A stretch of 64,000 bases of DNA from Antonospora locustae (taxonomy: Eukaryota; Microsporidia): assembly GCA_007674295.1 (NCBI GenBank), contig CM017448.1, forward strand, positions 124,001 to 188,000. Direction: 5' to 3'. This document shows positions 8,686 to 17,730 of the stretch, in pieces (position 1 is the first letter of the stretch; each line of letters begins with the position of its first letter). A model generated the notes under the pieces. It worked only from the letters and a program-made list of their open reading frames with translations, made no database searches and was not told where the DNA came from. The position numbers were made by a program, and so were the translations under genes.

Positions 8686-10176
8686 ATGGCAGCTGCTTCA
8701 AGTGCTTTGCCCAATCAACTAAAGATTCTTATCTATGTGTTATTATACGTAATGGTGATGATATCTTTGAGATGTTTGACAGGGTATAAATTATTTGCAC
8801 AACTTACCACGATGACGAGATGCACACATAGGCTGCTTCACATTCTTAAGAACGAGCAAGATGAAGCAATAAAACTAGAAGGAGAGCCTGTCAGACTATT
8901 TTATGACAATGTGCTAGATGCACTCAACAGATACTTTGGCGTGTGCGAGGATGACGATCCATGCAAAGCAATCGAATTCCATGCAATGAGAAAAAGCGCA
9001 GAAAAGCGCTTCATGTCCAACTCACCAAGCAAAAGCCTTGATGGTCTGGAGAACAAGGGAAACCACCGACACGAGAGTGTGCAACGATGTAGTGTGAAAT
9101 TTGGTTGCGAGGATCGAAACAGTGCCATCAGACGGTGTACAGACGAGGCACAAAACGAATCATACAGAAAGGTGCTGTCTGAGAAGGAGCTTGTTGATAG
9201 AATACTCGTGCTGTTATCTGATACAATTCCTCTTCTTGATGGAAAGCAGAAGGAGCTTTTTGAGTTTCACTACAGCCTTCTTCTGTTGGCTAGCATTTCT
9301 ATGTCTGAGACAGATCCGCTTGTTGCAGTCCAGTCTTGGGCTAGCACAGTGTTTCCAAGCGAGGACACTGGAGCCGAAGTTTCATCAGAAAACCCTCTCT
9401 TCTGGGTTGACAGGCTGATTTATGAGATTATCAAGGGTAATCTTAGCAACTACGAGGATCTTGCTGTCATTGAAGAAATCGAGAACGAGTACTTCTATGT
9501 GCTAACTAGACAGTACAACAAGCTGGCATGTACATCTCAAGGTCTTATCAAATTGATTCTTCTTATTCTGAGAGAGGAGAATGTGTACGATGGGTTTGAG
9601 TCTGTTGCGCGGAACATATTTAAACTTGATTGGAGACTAAGCCTGAGATACTTCATGTATACACAGAAGGCCGACTTCTTTTTCGACCTTGTTTCACAGA
9701 GATGTGGACTAGACATGCACGACTACAACTGGCTCTACGGCTTTCGCCAAGCAAAACGAAACACAGAGTTTTTGGAGCGTTACATACACCAACTAATTAT
9801 GTGTGGGGAATATGAACAGGTAATCGAACTAGGAATCCGCCACAAGATAGATGTTCTGACAGAGGATCTTATTGTTTACTGCATGGTTAACGACCGTGTA
9901 TTCGGTCCAGATGAGCAAGTTAACAGGGAAAAGTGTAGATTTCTGGAGAATTGCTACAAGCTAAGTAGGGGAGACTTTCTTGACAGCGAAGTCATAGATT
10001 GTCTCGAGTTCAGCAACAACCCGCATATTCTCGAGATTTTGTTCAACAAGATACATCAGCACGGAAGTATATCTGACGAGCTACTTGTTACATGCCTAGA
10101 GAAGATAATTGTGTTCAAGGAGTTTGAGGAGCTCAAGAAGTATAGAAGGTTGTTTCTCAAGATGTCTCTGGAATAG
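8686..10176 (+). CDS. hypothetical protein with N-terminal membrane anchor
   Basis: 496 residues. A single hydrophobic segment at about 14-33 looks like a signal anchor. The rest is charged and helical, with paired-helix patterns after residue 200 that could be an alpha-solenoid. I find no known motif. In-frame ATGs at 8752 and 8758 are alternatives and would remove the anchor. No CCC run precedes the first ATG, so the start is uncertain. The gene is divergent from the third ZIP gene, with 150 bp between start codons. An ER or vesicle-tethering role would fit this architecture, but that is speculation. Confidence 0.72.
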   Translation: MAAASSALPNQLKILIYVLLYVMVMISLRCLTGYKLFAQLTTMTRCTHRLLHILKNEQDEAIKLEGEPVRLFYDNVLDALNRYFGVCEDDDPCKAIEFHAMRKSAEKRFMSNSPSKSLDGLENKGNHRHESVQRCSVKFGCEDRNSAIRRCTDEAQNESYRKVLSEKELVDRILVLLSDTIPLLDGKQKELFEFHYSLLLLASISMSETDPLVAVQSWASTVFPSEDTGAEVSSENPLFWVDRLIYEIIKGNLSNYEDLAVIEEIENEYFYVLTRQYNKLACTSQGLIKLILLILREENVYDGFESVARNIFKLDWRLSLRYFMYTQKADFFFDLVSQRCGLDMHDYNWLYGFRQAKRNTEFLERYIHQLIMCGEYEQVIELGIRHKIDVLTEDLIVYCMVNDRVFGPDEQVNREKCRFLENCYKLSRGDFLDSEVIDCLEFSNNPHILEILFNKIHQHGSISDELLVTCLEKIIVFKEFEELKKYRRLFLKMSLE

Positions 10177-10217
10177 AAATGTGCATAAATACTTTGTGAA
10201 TTGGAGGAACTGTGCCC

Positions 10218-12767
10218 TCAACCAACAAGCGTATGAAAATGTTCTAGAATATTGTCACATAGCTTCAATGCAGAGACGGACCTGACAATCTTGCGTAAAC
10301 TTAAGATGGAAACGTGCAAGCACAGCGACCTGCTGAAGACAAACTCTGTCTCAATCATCTTGCCCGAAATTATACTTATTTTGTTTTCTAGATCTACATC
10401 TGGATATTCGTTCTCAAGCATCAGAATTTTTGACACAAAGAAAAGCGTAAGATGCTGTGTCCTGTCCGGTGCCGTGTCATGCACATTCAGAGACTCTATT
10501 ACGACTCTGTGCAGTTCTCTTCTCATGACATAGAGCTTTTCCAGAAGAAAATAGAAAAGAGAAGCATCCGAATTCTTCATTGCACACACAATACCTATGA
10601 AGAATTCTTTTTTCATTGCATCTTCAAGGCGATCGTATGCACCAAGAGAAGACGAAAAGTGAATTTTGTCGTGTCCCCAGAGAGAAGTGTGCCCTATATC
10701 GTCGTATCTTCTGTAATATGCATTCATGAACTCTTCCAATACCTTTGACTCGTAAATGCTTGCACGAACCCCGCTGTCGATTTGCATTCTGCTCAGAAAC
10801 ATGAGATTTTCTTTTGAGGCATTACTGCACACACCCTGTGCAACAAGAAAGTCACGGAGAAGCTTGGACCTATCGACAAAGAACCGTATGAAATAGCGCT
10901 CAAAAAGAAGCTTGTTGCGCAAAGTTGCAGCTGCAAGCAGACACTCTTTGCGTAAGCCAGTGCTGACATCCCCTGTGAAGTCAACGCTGTAGTTTTCTAG
11001 ACCTTCTCTTATCTCATTTAAAAACAGACCAGCCCTATCTGAGAGCCTTAGTGCACGTACTACCGCTGTTTTCTTATCAAGAGACATGCTTTTCAATATT
11101 GATTTGTACTTGCTGGCTACCTCACTGCGAAATGGTTCATTGAATGTATTTGCAATAATATATGCTCTGTTGCTCTTTTTGGCTAGTCCCTCAAATATCT
11201 TTTTTGCAAACGACATGCTTCTGGATATCGTTCTTCTAGCTACATCCGGGAGTTTGTCAAACTCTATGTTTTTGTCTATAATCAACAGTAGGTTTTCTTC
11301 CAGCTTTTTTGAGTCCATCATAACTAGATGATCATCTACCAGGCTCATGTATTCGCTGATCACGTCACTAGCATCTCCATGCTTCAAAACTTCATGATCA
11401 AATGTATATCCAAATACTGCATTTCCGCTGGTCATGCATACACTGCATGGACTTGACAACTTCAAAAATTCGTGTGTGTACACAAAAAGACTATAGTGAA
11501 ATCTCACACTGCTCTGCAGACTAAACATGCAAGGACAGGCTCTTTCTAGATGTGGCAGACATCTGGGCCCCAATGTTCTCTTCTCTCTGTTGTAGTGTCC
11601 CATGCAAGCCTTCAACTCTGCAATAACTCGATTCTTCAGCGCCGGAATGATCTCTACAATCCTAACACAGTCCATAATTATCGAGGAAAGTCTTTTTACG
11701 CTGCTAAAGTTTATAATGTCAAGAATCGTGGACCCCACATCGACATGATTTCTACCGATGTATTCAAGCAACACCGTGCTTGCGGCTCTTCTGCACTGAA
11801 CAGCCGTGTCAAAAAGTGCAACAAGAACAACAGAGTCTAAACAGTCGACACGCATTCCAGAACGGACCACAGACCAGACTAGAAATAGCCCAGCCTCCCT
11901 TACCAAAGCCGCCTTGTGTACATACTCGTTGTCGTAAAACAGCATCTTTGAGATAAGCTCTTTTACATCTACAGGGGTTGTTCCTTCAAGCACACAAAAC
12001 GCAAGCAGAGTAGCCACGTTTATCCACATCTGCTCATTTGCAAATATCTTGCCAGTCTCTGATAATAGCGACTCCAGAACAGGTTGTCTTTCAACACACC
12101 TGATGACACGATAGATACACTTGCTTAGAGTCCACCCAAGTTTTGTGTCGTTTTCGTTCAGAAACTGTCTGTAAATACACAACGTCTCCTGTGGATCGCA
12201 CACACCTTTCTGTGTTTGGTATGAAATGATCTTCAGTTTGTATCTTTTGACAACCATAGAATCACTCTGTGTAATTTTTATTCCTCTACAATCTACTGTT
12301 CCAACAATTGCCAGCTGCTTCAAAAACCTAAAGAAAAACACAAGAGGTATTTTTTCTCCCCATAATGTATGCTCTTCACAGCTGTACACAACCTCTGCAT
12401 GCTCCAAATACATGTTATTTGCAAGCACCGCGAGGTTCTTTGCAGATATCTTGCTGTGCTTGGCATCTATGCTTGAGCATGAAATTAGAAACATAACTAG
12501 CGCTCTTATTTCTTGGTCTTTTAAAATTTTTGTGACAGAAAACGGACAGCAGAGCAACACGTGAAGCCAGTACTGAAAGCCCAAATAATCCTTTTCTGCA
12601 ACAAGCGGAATGTACTGTACAACGTGTCTGAGATAAACAACATCAGTTTCCAAAATACTAGCAAGTCTGCTGTGTTTGTTTTCAAGTGCCAGCGTAGCAG
12701 CATTACTTATTTGCTTGGCAATTCTCTCCTTAACAGATTCCTCAACATTCACAGTACTGGGACACAT
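10218..12767 (-). CDS. CIN1: tubulin-folding cofactor D (Cin1)
   Basis: HEAT-repeat chaperone that takes beta-tubulin from cofactor A and assembles alpha/beta heterodimers with cofactors C and E. The diagnostic block near residue 300 reads VREAGLFLVW, then VVLVALFDTAVQCRRAAS, then YIGRN, aligning with the CRRAA..E.VGR motif of TBCD. About 849 residues against 1014 in yeast and 1192 in human. I start at the ATG at 12767. Two upstream in-frame ATGs would add a hydrophobic leader, implausible for a cytosolic chaperone, and a CCCC run lies between them and the chosen ATG, about 24 bases upstream of it. The gene is co-directional with its neighbours. Confidence 0.85.
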   Translation of the reverse strand: MCPSTVNVEESVKERIAKQISNAATLALENKHSRLASILETDVVYLRHVVQYIPLVAEKDYLGFQYWLHVLLCCPFSVTKILKDQEIRALVMFLISCSSIDAKHSKISAKNLAVLANNMYLEHAEVVYSCEEHTLWGEKIPLVFFFRFLKQLAIVGTVDCRGIKITQSDSMVVKRYKLKIISYQTQKGVCDPQETLCIYRQFLNENDTKLGWTLSKCIYRVIRCVERQPVLESLLSETGKIFANEQMWINVATLLAFCVLEGTTPVDVKELISKMLFYDNEYVHKAALVREAGLFLVWSVVRSGMRVDCLDSVVLVALFDTAVQCRRAASTVLLEYIGRNHVDVGSTILDIINFSSVKRLSSIIMDCVRIVEIIPALKNRVIAELKACMGHYNREKRTLGPRCLPHLERACPCMFSLQSSVRFHYSLFVYTHEFLKLSSPCSVCMTSGNAVFGYTFDHEVLKHGDASDVISEYMSLVDDHLVMMDSKKLEENLLLIIDKNIEFDKLPDVARRTISRSMSFAKKIFEGLAKKSNRAYIIANTFNEPFRSEVASKYKSILKSMSLDKKTAVVRALRLSDRAGLFLNEIREGLENYSVDFTGDVSTGLRKECLLAAATLRNKLLFERYFIRFFVDRSKLLRDFLVAQGVCSNASKENLMFLSRMQIDSGVRASIYESKVLEEFMNAYYRRYDDIGHTSLWGHDKIHFSSSLGAYDRLEDAMKKEFFIGIVCAMKNSDASLFYFLLEKLYVMRRELHRVVIESLNVHDTAPDRTQHLTLFFVSKILMLENEYPDVDLENKISIISGKMIETEFVFSRSLCLHVSILSLRKIVRSVSALKLCDNILEHFHTLVG

Positions 12768-12854
12768 TCTGTCAATCAAACGGCTGGTTTGGGGTGGTGA
12801 AAATAACAAAAAGAAAAGGAAACACATGGTAGGTAGCATATATTTATAGGCAGG

Positions 12855-14003
12855 CTATTCAGAATCAAAGATGTCTCCAAACCCAAATGTCTTTTTTGCA
12901 CTTGCCTCTCTAAAATAGACATGTAAATTCTCGCTTTCTTTTGTCTTTCTCTTCTCTCCAGTTTGCGACTTTTGCGCTCCTTTTCCATGCACATTTATGT
13001 ACAAAAGACATCCTGACAAATCGTCTCTGCGAATTTCTGTAAAAATCGTAGAATCCATGCTGCAGTCATCTGCAAACACATGCTCAGCAGTGTTCTGCGA
13101 GGCGTCTCCAACATCACTAAATAATTCAGCCTCATGCGTCTTCTTCCTTTTAATCTTCTCAGTATCTGAAGTCCTGTAAATAATATCGTTGGATACTTTT
13201 TCTGTTCTTTCTGTAAGTAGCTTTTCAATGTCTTGATGTTGCAAAGACGCTATCTCCACAGAGTTATGTCTACAATATTTCTCTTTTTCCTGAATAAACT
13301 TGCAAATCATTCGAAACACGTCCTCCTTAGCACCATCTTTGGAATATGCATACCTTGATGTAAACTTCTCCGACGCAAAATCTGCTCTGCACATAAAAAC
13401 ACCATTTTCTTTCTCAATTACATATTCAGGTAAGCATATTCCCCTGCTTGTACAGTGATTTTTGACCAAGTTGTAGAAGGCCTCTGCATTTTCGCCACTT
13501 TCTTGGAATTCTCTGTGTATGTCGTCTATGCAACCGTCCAATGCAGTCTTACTCTCACTTGTTTCTTTTGTAGATGTGTCTTTACCTTTTTTCACATGAC
13601 AGTTTGTGGTGCTGGAGTTTTGCCTGTCTGCAAAATGACTACTGCCAACAGACACACTGTCTATTTCTTTTTTTGGCTCTTCATCATCACTTGCCAGGTT
13701 TTTTACCATATACATTCCATAACGATCGACAAAATCAATTCCAACCTGAAGTATACTATGCAGCGCTGGGTGTAATCTATGGTATGATTTCTCCATCTCA
13801 ATCACAGTATCCAGAATCTTTATTTTGATGTAAAAGCACTTTCCAGATGGCTCCACAGCTATCCTTGGCACAGGCATGTGTGGAAAGTAGCAGTCAAATC
13901 CTTTTATGAGTCTCTTGTACCGCTCAGCAACCGCTTTCTTCTGGTTTCTGGTATCGCTGTCTTGTTCGCTTTTTCTTTCATTCTCAACAGAGAATGCTTT
14001 CAT
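12855..14003 (-). CDS. possible double-stranded-RNA-binding-fold protein
   Basis: 382 residues with two segments that each follow an alpha-beta-beta-beta-alpha layout like a dsRBD. The first spans about 28-95, with a VPRIAVEPSGK strand region and a HPALHSI helix. The second spans about 174-240, with GICLPEYVIEKENG, FMCRAD, then SKDGAKEDVF. The second resembles the LPEY....F.....G.G.SKK.AK pattern of canonical domains. Between and after them are low-complexity acidic or basic linkers. No RNase III, helicase or Argonaute domain is attached. The first codon of the open frame is TTG, so I use the ATG eight codons in. The family assignment rests on pattern alone; a protein unique to this lineage is equally possible. 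Confidence 0.55.
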   Translation of the reverse strand: MKAFSVENERKSEQDSDTRNQKKAVAERYKRLIKGFDCYFPHMPVPRIAVEPSGKCFYIKIKILDTVIEMEKSYHRLHPALHSILQVGIDFVDRYGMYMVKNLASDDEEPKKEIDSVSVGSSHFADRQNSSTTNCHVKKGKDTSTKETSESKTALDGCIDDIHREFQESGENAEAFYNLVKNHCTSRGICLPEYVIEKENGVFMCRADFASEKFTSRYAYSKDGAKEDVFRMICKFIQEKEKYCRHNSVEIASLQHQDIEKLLTERTEKVSNDIIYRTSDTEKIKRKKTHEAELFSDVGDASQNTAEHVFADDCSMDSTIFTEIRRDDLSGCLLYINVHGKGAQKSQTGEKRKTKESENLHVYFREASAKKTFGFGDIFDSE

Positions 14004-14169
14004 GAGGCCCTCTGCTCCATTCAACAATTAGAGTTGGCATGGTTCCTTATGAGTGGACAACCGAAACACAGCTACGTATAAAACAGTAGTCTCGACGAAA
14101 AATCAGCTCGCAAACCGTATATAATGGCGGCTCTATCTATTTTTGCTATAACACAAATGTGCGTAAAGT

Positions 14170-14790
14170 CTATGCGCATGGCCCACAGCTGTCTGTAAAG
14201 TCTATGTCATTTCCATCTACCGACAGCGCTTCTGTACTATGCTCGAGCTGTCTGGAAAAGTCGCTTTTTCTTACAAGGTCATCCTTCTTGATCTCCCCAG
14301 GTTTTTCTCTTGTAATCTTTTGTATGTTTCTGAGAAACTCCTTGTCGTAGCAACAGTTTCCAAGTGCGTTTCCAAATTGCCTCAGAGCACGCTTTAAACC
14401 ATCTGTAACCGCTTCCTTCTTTGCCTTCTCCCATGCAGTGGCCTTGCTTTTCTGGTTTTCGCTGCTACCAAACCCAATATCTTCCTTGTAAGTCCCGTCC
14501 TTCAGTATAATCCGCATAACTACACTAACTCCCATGCATATTCTATTCGGAACATCGTCGTAGAAGTCAACTGTTGTGCCGCGTATCTCAGACGACCACC
14601 CGTTGTAGCCGAAGATCTTGTTTGCAAGGCTTATTGCCGTCCAGCCCTCGATGTATGCTATCTTCTCGCCGTTCCATCCAGGACGATAGCTTAGATACTC
14701 GGGACCCAGCTTCTTTGACAGCAGCCTCTCTACAGTGGATTTTACCTTTCTGTTTTTTCTGCAGATCGTCTTTCTGTCCTCTCGATACAT
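14170..14790 (-). CDS. RAD52: Rad52 homologous recombination mediator (N-terminal domain only)
   Basis: Single-strand annealing and Rad51-loading protein. The conserved ring-forming domain occupies almost the whole protein: LGPEYLSYRPGW near 32, KIAYIEGW, FGYNGWSSEI, GFGSSENQKSKATAWEKAKKE, then the TDGLKRALRQFGNALGNCCYDK block. All are Rad52 signatures. Only 206 residues are present against 471 in yeast and 418 in human, so the Rad51- and RPA-binding C-terminus is essentially gone. The ATG is at the end of a clear block start and the next gene begins divergently 180 bp away. Confidence 0.96.
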   Translation of the reverse strand: MYREDRKTICRKNRKVKSTVERLLSKKLGPEYLSYRPGWNGEKIAYIEGWTAISLANKIFGYNGWSSEIRGTTVDFYDDVPNRICMGVSVVMRIILKDGTYKEDIGFGSSENQKSKATAWEKAKKEAVTDGLKRALRQFGNALGNCCYDKEFLRNIQKITREKPGEIKKDDLVRKSDFSRQLEHSTEALSVDGNDIDFTDSCGPCA

Positions 14791-14970
14791 GGTAATATGG
14801 ACTTTGTTTGATCAAAAATTTGATATTGCGGAGGATTTTATACAAACTCCTTGTGAACTTCAGCCTTACACTTCACCACATTGTATTTGATTCGTTGTGC
14901 ACTGTGTGCAACATGCGCACTCATATCTGTGTAGGGCTTTGTTCATTAGTTGCTTCCTAAAGTACCCCTG

Positions 14971-15369
14971 ATGAAATCTACTAAGCCGGTTTTGTTTTTT
15001 ACACTTTTACTGGCGGGTTGCTTGCAAGTTAATCCAGCATATGCAGGCAGCTTATCCTTTCACAATGTTGGGAATTCTGTACAATTACTGAACTTTTTGT
15101 TGCTTTGGAGATCAGTTTGTGGGGCAGAGCATCCGCACATATACCTACGCCTCAATTGTGCTACGTGCCGAGGCTTTTTCCATGCCAACAACGCACGAAA
15201 GTTTTGCGACAACTGTCTCCGCAATTTATATGACAATAAAACTGAGAGAAAATCAAGTCTCTTAGTGCTTTTGCCAGGTGATAAGAGCAAAATACGCAAG
15301 TGGGACCGTGATTGTTTAGATAGAGAAGAAGGAAATAAAGCTAGCGATGATAAACAGACTACTGGTTAA
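14971..15369 (+). CDS. predicted secreted small cysteine protein
   Basis: 132 residues beginning with a classic signal peptide: MKSTKP, a hydrophobic core to about residue 18, and an AYA-G cleavage site near 25. The mature part has a second hydrophobic stretch (about 39-46) and CATC at 63-66 with CDNC at 79-82, a four-cysteine arrangement that could bind zinc or form disulfides. The tail is charged. The open frame begins at an upstream TTG, but a CCCC run three bases before the ATG fixes the start. I do not recognise the family. A lineage-specific secreted or host-exposed protein is the simplest reading. Confidence 0.65.
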   Translation: MKSTKPVLFFTLLLAGCLQVNPAYAGSLSFHNVGNSVQLLNFLLLWRSVCGAEHPHIYLRLNCATCRGFFHANNARKFCDNCLRNLYDNKTERKSSLLVLLPGDKSKIRKWDRDCLDREEGNKASDDKQTTG

Positions 15370-15584
15370 AAAGAAGGCCACGCAGAACTTGTATGAAACA
15401 TGCAGGTCATGTCTTCAAATATGTCTTTGGAACACTCACTACACGCTGCATCTTATTTATGTTTCTTCTTCTAGAAAGTGTGCTGAAAATAAGACAGTGA
15501 TCGTGAAAGCTCCTTTTATAAGGCCCTATTGGTCCATCATCACTATTTGAAAAAATATTTTGGAAACAAAACAAAACAACCCTA

Positions 15585-16112
15585 ATGAAATACAACACAC
15601 TCGAAGAAGCACTGAACATGAGCGATGCTTACACAAGCAAGTACAAATTACCATTTCGACGCAACGACCTTTTCAAGAAAAACACACTTGATCTAGAATA
15701 CTTCAATATGACATTTATGCAGAGAATCACTGCGTTTCTTGTGTGTTTAGTGCTTGCAATGGTCCTGTTCGTGTATAGTCTTTCAAACATTCTGATGGCA
15801 GTGTGGTCGCCAACAAGTTTTGCCGTTCCATATGCTATCTCAAACTACCTCTTCTTCTGCATGTTTGGCTTTCTGCTTGGATTCAAGACCTACATGAGAA
15901 AGACTCTCTCTGCAAAAAAAAGAATGTATACACTTGCATTTACATTCTGCACAGTGCTGAATCTGTATTCAAGCCTTTTTGTTCGCAAGTATCCACTGAT
16001 TGTTGCGCTTTCTCTGCTTCAAATAGGAACTTTCTTTGCCTTTGTTATTGCGTTTCTTCCTGGAGGCACAAATGGAATGTCAAGCATTGCAAGTCTTATG
16101 CTTAGAAGATAG
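15585..16112 (+). CDS. SFT2: Sft2-family Golgi vesicle protein
   Basis: Four-helix membrane protein of the Sft2/Got1 type, involved in retrograde transport to and fusion at the Golgi. A charged N-terminal 45 residues is followed by four hydrophobic segments at about 47-70, 80-100, 113-131 and 138-160. The segment FAVPYAISNYLFFCMFGFLLGFK matches the FA..Y..GN...L.S..FL.GP.KQ pattern of Sft2, and FIP becomes FLPGG before the tail. 175 residues against 215 in yeast. ACCC lies just before the ATG. Confidence 0.82.
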   Translation: MKYNTLEEALNMSDAYTSKYKLPFRRNDLFKKNTLDLEYFNMTFMQRITAFLVCLVLAMVLFVYSLSNILMAVWSPTSFAVPYAISNYLFFCMFGFLLGFKTYMRKTLSAKKRMYTLAFTFCTVLNLYSSLFVRKYPLIVALSLLQIGTFFAFVIAFLPGGTNGMSSIASLMLRR

Positions 16113-16209
16113 TTAGACAACTAATTTTGAGCAGTCCAGATGTTCAGCCTGGTTTAAACGTCTTGTGAGTGCTCTTCGCACCAGAATAACAAATAAAAAT
16201 AATGCCCTC

Positions 16210-16476
16210 ATGAAGAAGATGGAGGTTAGAAAAAGGCAAGTGGTGCCGCTGAGACCTAAAAGCACTCAGCTCCACAAGCTTATTAACGACTATGATAGGC
16301 CAATTGAGATAAGCCCTGTGCATGTTCTGATCATATCGTTGCTTTTCATTGCAAACGTATTTCTGTTGCATCTATATGCGCGCTTTGGATCAGGCTCGTC
16401 CCTTTATCAAGTCATCTTCGCTGCAGTGATAGTATTGGCATCCGTGTTGCTTGGCATGTCTATGAATAAAAAGTAA
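16210..16476 (+). CDS. Sec61 beta subunit (Sbh1-like), with an extra C-terminal hydrophobic segment
   Basis: Small tail-anchored subunit of the ER protein-conducting channel. After a basic cytosolic tail, residues 35-57 (SPVHVLIISLLFIANVFLLH) align closely with human Sec61-beta [20 protein letters not shown]. Normally the protein ends shortly after this helix. Here it continues through a short linker to a second hydrophobic segment at about 65-83 and a lysine tail. The open frame starts at an upstream GTG, but the CCC run at 16205-16207 supports the ATG at 16210, giving 88 residues. Sec61-alpha lies elsewhere in this window. Confidence 0.82.
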   Translation: MKKMEVRKRQVVPLRPKSTQLHKLINDYDRPIEISPVHVLIISLLFIANVFLLHLYARFGSGSSLYQVIFAAVIVLASVLLGMSMNKK

Positions 16477-16624
16477 CTCTCTGTTTGATGATTACAATTT
16501 TATTTGTTTTTACACCGTCAGCAGATTCTGTGATACGAAAAGCTGCGGCAGAATATGCATTTTTGCACCGGATTGTGTTTCTCGGAGCCTCTATATTTAG
16601 CGAGAAGCAAAATGATACCCAGAA

Positions 16625-17587
16625 ATGCTTGTAAGTTTCTTCAGCCCTGCAAAAATCTCAGCTGCAGAGGGGAAAAAGGCTGCAGAAGAATGCTCTTCAG
16701 AGACAAAAAAACACAATAATGTAAAACTAGGCATAGAGCTTGACAAGCAGAACAACATCACAGGGTTTTGCAATGTCAGCTTTCCCAGACTTTTTTCAAA
16801 AAATAGGTCGGTCGAACTGAAATATTCAACAAATCAAGACAGCAAGCTGCTGTACAGAACGCAGCACGGTGCAAGCACAGCCGAGTTTTCGTTGTTCAGA
16901 TGTTTTCTCAAAACACCGCGCAAATGCTTTGAGGCTGCGGGTCTTTCTTTAAAGCTTGAGCAGCTGTCTTCTGCCGTGGAACTGAGAGCAGATCTGCGAG
17001 ACCTGGGCGTGCTTCGGCTGAATTTCTTAAAGAATACTGGAAAAGCCACCATTAGTTGCCAAACAGGTCTAAACACAGCCAGAGGCACAGTGTTTGCAAA
17101 GACAGAGATGGCTGGTACCAAAACACTAAGTTTGCACAGAAATTTTTATAACAAGGTCGACTGGGGCATTGGAGTCGCTAAGGGAGATGTCCATGAGGTG
17201 GACCGCTTCTTCCTTGGAACTAACATTTGGGGATACAGGCCACAAAGTATCTATCCTAGTGTGAGAGGACTTGATGGGGGTGTTTCTTATCTGGAGATCA
17301 CAGACAGCCTTGGGGTAAGGACACCCTGCCTTGACTTTTTCGTTTTTTCATGTATGGGATTTTGTTCGCAACAGAATAACATTATTGAGACGGTCACAAG
17401 TTGCTTTATATCGCTTTTCTGCAACACAAAGCCAAGATGTCTTGGTCTGTCATTAGGCGCAGGAATCTCATCGCCAATACATTTCAAGGGTTTTGGAGAA
17501 AGAAGGGTCCAGGCAAGGTTCTCAATTCCGCTGACTAACAACCCTGATACAGAAACATTTAAGCTGAGTCTAATGGCGGAGATTTAG
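16625..17587 (+). CDS. Sam50/Tob55 outer-membrane beta-barrel assembly protein
   Basis: Omp85-family core of the sorting and assembly machinery that inserts beta-barrels into the mitochondrial (here mitosomal) outer membrane. The DRFFLGTNIWGYRPQSIYP segment followed by GLDGGVSYLE corresponds to the conserved RF.LGG..S.RGF...G....GG..Y loop-6 region. The end (RVQARFSIPL, then the last strand) is barrel-like. 320 residues against 484 in yeast, and I see no convincing POTRA domain before the strands, so this may be a barrel-only version. CCC lies five bases before the ATG. Confidence 0.8.
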   Translation: MLVSFFSPAKISAAEGKKAAEECSSETKKHNNVKLGIELDKQNNITGFCNVSFPRLFSKNRSVELKYSTNQDSKLLYRTQHGASTAEFSLFRCFLKTPRKCFEAAGLSLKLEQLSSAVELRADLRDLGVLRLNFLKNTGKATISCQTGLNTARGTVFAKTEMAGTKTLSLHRNFYNKVDWGIGVAKGDVHEVDRFFLGTNIWGYRPQSIYPSVRGLDGGVSYLEITDSLGVRTPCLDFFVFSCMGFCSQQNNIIETVTSCFISLFCNTKPRCLGLSLGAGISSPIHFKGFGERRVQARFSIPLTNNPDTETFKLSLMAEI

Positions 17588-17730
17588 AAAAGCTAAACAC
17601 ACCTTGATTAAATATGTTGTCAAAGCATGTGCTTCTTGTGTCCATATTCACATTTGTAATGTGCAGAGCATTCACACAGCAGGTACTTTTACCAAATATG
17701 AGCCACGTGGGCAATATTTCAAGTACATCA

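Noticed and set aside
12768..12839. Hydrophobic 24-residue leader on tubulin cofactor D
   Set aside because: A secretory-type leader is implausible on a cytosolic chaperone, and a CCCC run lies between the outer and inner ATGs.
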